Origin: UBA9642 sp964545585
GTDB taxonomy: Archaea > Nanobdellota > Nanobdellia > Woesearchaeales > UBA9642
DNA length: 21,919 nt
Direction: 5' to 3'
NCBI GenBank assembly: GCA_964545585.1
Contig: CAZJFT010000016.1
Span: 1-21,919 of the forward strand
Part shown: in pieces, positions 20,880 through 21,919 of the stretch
How positions within the stretch are numbered: the stretch's first letter is position 1
Layout: each line of letters starts with the position of its first letter
Notes under the pieces: generated by a model
The model's database searches: none
What the model was told of the DNA's origin: nothing
Seen by the model: the letters and a program-made list of their open reading frames with translations, nothing else
Program-made: the position numbers and the translations under genes

Positions 20880-21416
20880 TATTATACATACTTGGTTTTA
20901 TTCCTAGATGAAATAAATAAATCAATAAGCTTAAGCGAATTTTCAAAACACTTCAAAAGGCCGCATCAGACAATGAAAGCACATTTGCAGAAGCTTGCAG
21001 AAGAGAATGTGCTCATTGCAGATAAGCGTGAGAGGTTCCTATTCTATAGGTTAAATAAAGAAAATCCATTGACATATGAATATATTGCTATATGTGAGAA
21101 GGAGAGGTTGTTCGAATTCCTAAAGAAAGAAATATTCAAAAGGGTATATCTGGCCTTAAAGCATTATGATGCGAAGATGCTAATATTCGGATCAGCAGTC
21201 AATGATGCAAGATACAAAGATATAGACCTGCTAGTGCTGTCAAAAGATTCTTCTATACGTGATGCAGTAAAGAAGCTAGAATTGACATATTCAGTAAAGA
21301 TACATCTCTTAATGACAGAAGAAAAAAACCTTACGGAAACATTCAAGAAAGAGCTCCAGAAAAAACACATAATACTAAATGGGCATGAATACTTTGTAAA
21401 AATGCTCTACCCATGA
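20871..21416 (+). CDS. Winged-helix/MNT nucleotidyltransferase, probable antitoxin
   Basis: A 181-residue two-part protein. Residues 1-65 form a winged helix-turn-helix (SLSEFSKHFKRPHQTMKAHLQKLAEENVLIADKRERFLFYRL), likely DNA-binding. Residues 80-181 form a minimal nucleotidyltransferase with FGSAVNDARYKDIDLLVLS: Gly107-Ser108 and the metal-binding Asp117 and Asp119. The spacing is GS-x8-DxD, two residues shorter than the usual GS-x10-DxD. A third acid is not obvious in KIHLLM (residues 143-148). Related MNT proteins AMPylate their HEPN partner. It follows the HEPN gene by 13 bases, with its own promoter and operator-like palindrome, and its end overlaps the convergent gene by 10 bases. Confidence 0.82.
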   Translation: MVNYYTYLVLFLDEINKSISLSEFSKHFKRPHQTMKAHLQKLAEENVLIADKRERFLFYRLNKENPLTYEYIAICEKERLFEFLKKEIFKRVYLALKHYDAKMLIFGSAVNDARYKDIDLLVLSKDSSIRDAVKKLELTYSVKIHLLMTEEKNLTETFKKELQKKHIILNGHEYFVKMLYP

Positions 21417-21919
21417 ATCGCTTCTTCAATCAGATCGTAAGGATGGCCACTGTACAATAGGACTTGTTTGATGTCATCCAATCTGAAACCTTCATGGATG
21501 TGGATTCTGGTGTACTCCTGTATGTCATTTATCAGTTTGGCCTTCTTGCTAGCAGGGATATGATACTTTTGCGGGCCAGGATACCTTATATGCGGCTGAT
21601 GACCCTCAGATTGAAGGATTTTAGTGTGATGATCTATCACCCTCTCCTTATAACCCTTCTTTTTCAACACTTCAGAAATTGCATCATATGAATATCCATC
21701 ATTAAGCTTCTTAAGCATGTAATAAAGCATCTGCTGATTAGGCTTGAACATGAATCTTGCCTTGACAGAATGGAATTGCTCTTCAACAACAGGTGCAACC
21801 TTAGATGTAGCAATTGCAATCTGTTTCCTATTGATGAACAATAATATGCCAGAAATCATCACTCCAATGAATAACCATAAACCAGTCCCCGGACTATCGG
21901 TCTCAAGGACAACATCACC
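21407..21919 (-). CDS. Membrane-anchored protein with two GY-type helical repeats, 5'-truncated
   Basis: The minus-strand frame is open from the window end to the TAG at 21407-21409, so at least 170 residues are seen and the start is outside the window. A GTG at 21862 is an unlikely start because it would cut the transmembrane segment GLWLFIGVMISGILLFINRKQ. After it come an extended linker and two similar helical units: MLKKLNDGYSYDAISEVLKKKGY and YTRIHIHEGFRLDDIKQVLLYSGHPYDLIEEAI. Such G-[YF]-x-x-D-x-I-x-x-x-L-x-x-x-G repeats occur in DPANN membrane proteins of unknown role. It converges on the MNT gene with a 10-base overlap. Confidence 0.75.
   Translation of the reverse strand, partial: GDVVLETDSPGTGLWLFIGVMISGILLFINRKQIAIATSKVAPVVEEQFHSVKARFMFKPNQQMLYYMLKKLNDGYSYDAISEVLKKKGYKERVIDHHTKILQSEGHQPHIRYPGPQKYHIPASKKAKLINDIQEYTRIHIHEGFRLDDIKQVLLYSGHPYDLIEEAIHG

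Overview
The window is AT-rich archaeal DNA. Archaeal-type uS7, aIF2-gamma, a group II chaperonin (thermosome) subunit, archaeal CMP kinase, an FKBP isomerase with an archaeal C-terminal domain and FtsZ identify the domain of life. TATA boxes centred about 25 bases before start codons (leaderless transcription) agree with this. Small genes, scattered informational genes and exported proteins with PEFG-type tails suggest a DPANN lineage (Woesearchaeota/Pacearchaeota-like). That placement is an inference; no rRNA is present to confirm it. No gap between genes exceeds 300 bases, and no tRNA, rRNA, CRISPR array or insertion sequence was seen.

Layout: (1) 1-1646: an unrecognised 5'-truncated gene, a small hypothetical gene coupled to an alkyl-DNA repair gene (ogt), and a stand-alone uS7 gene. 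(2) 1738-4621: a small membrane protein, an HTH_10-type regulator and a divergent MFS transporter. A 16-bp palindrome before the regulator recurs, 13 of 16 bases identical, before the membrane gene, which looks like a small regulon. (3) 4680-11656: housekeeping block of aIF2-gamma, a zinc-finger protein, the thermosome, two tandem paralogous membrane proteins, CMP kinase, FKBP isomerase and FtsZ. (4) 11761-20294: a cell-surface island. It holds a Cys-rich secreted protein with a TSP1-like motif, a sequon-dense lipoprotein, five consecutive secreted proteins with unrelated ectodomains but the same C-terminal PEFG-plus-transmembrane-plus-basic tail, and a 1297-residue collagen-like protein carrying MopE-type, TSP3-like, Cys-rich, EGF-like and three Gly-X-Y regions. 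(5) 20378-21416: a HEPN gene followed by a winged-helix/MNT nucleotidyltransferase gene, a probable toxin-antitoxin pair, with a promoter and an 18-bp palindrome at the MNT start. (6) 21407-21919: a convergent membrane-protein gene that leaves the window.

How it fits together: the surface island could build much of a cell envelope or attachment layer, with anchored proteins made by swapping ectodomains onto one sorting cassette next to a long collagen-like fibre protein. The archaeosortase that would process the tails is not in the window. The most notable signals are the mosaic sorting-tail cassettes, the collagen/MopE giant in an archaeon, the recurrent regulator palindrome, and the autoregulation-like palindrome of the HEPN-MNT pair, whose MNT signature is shortened.
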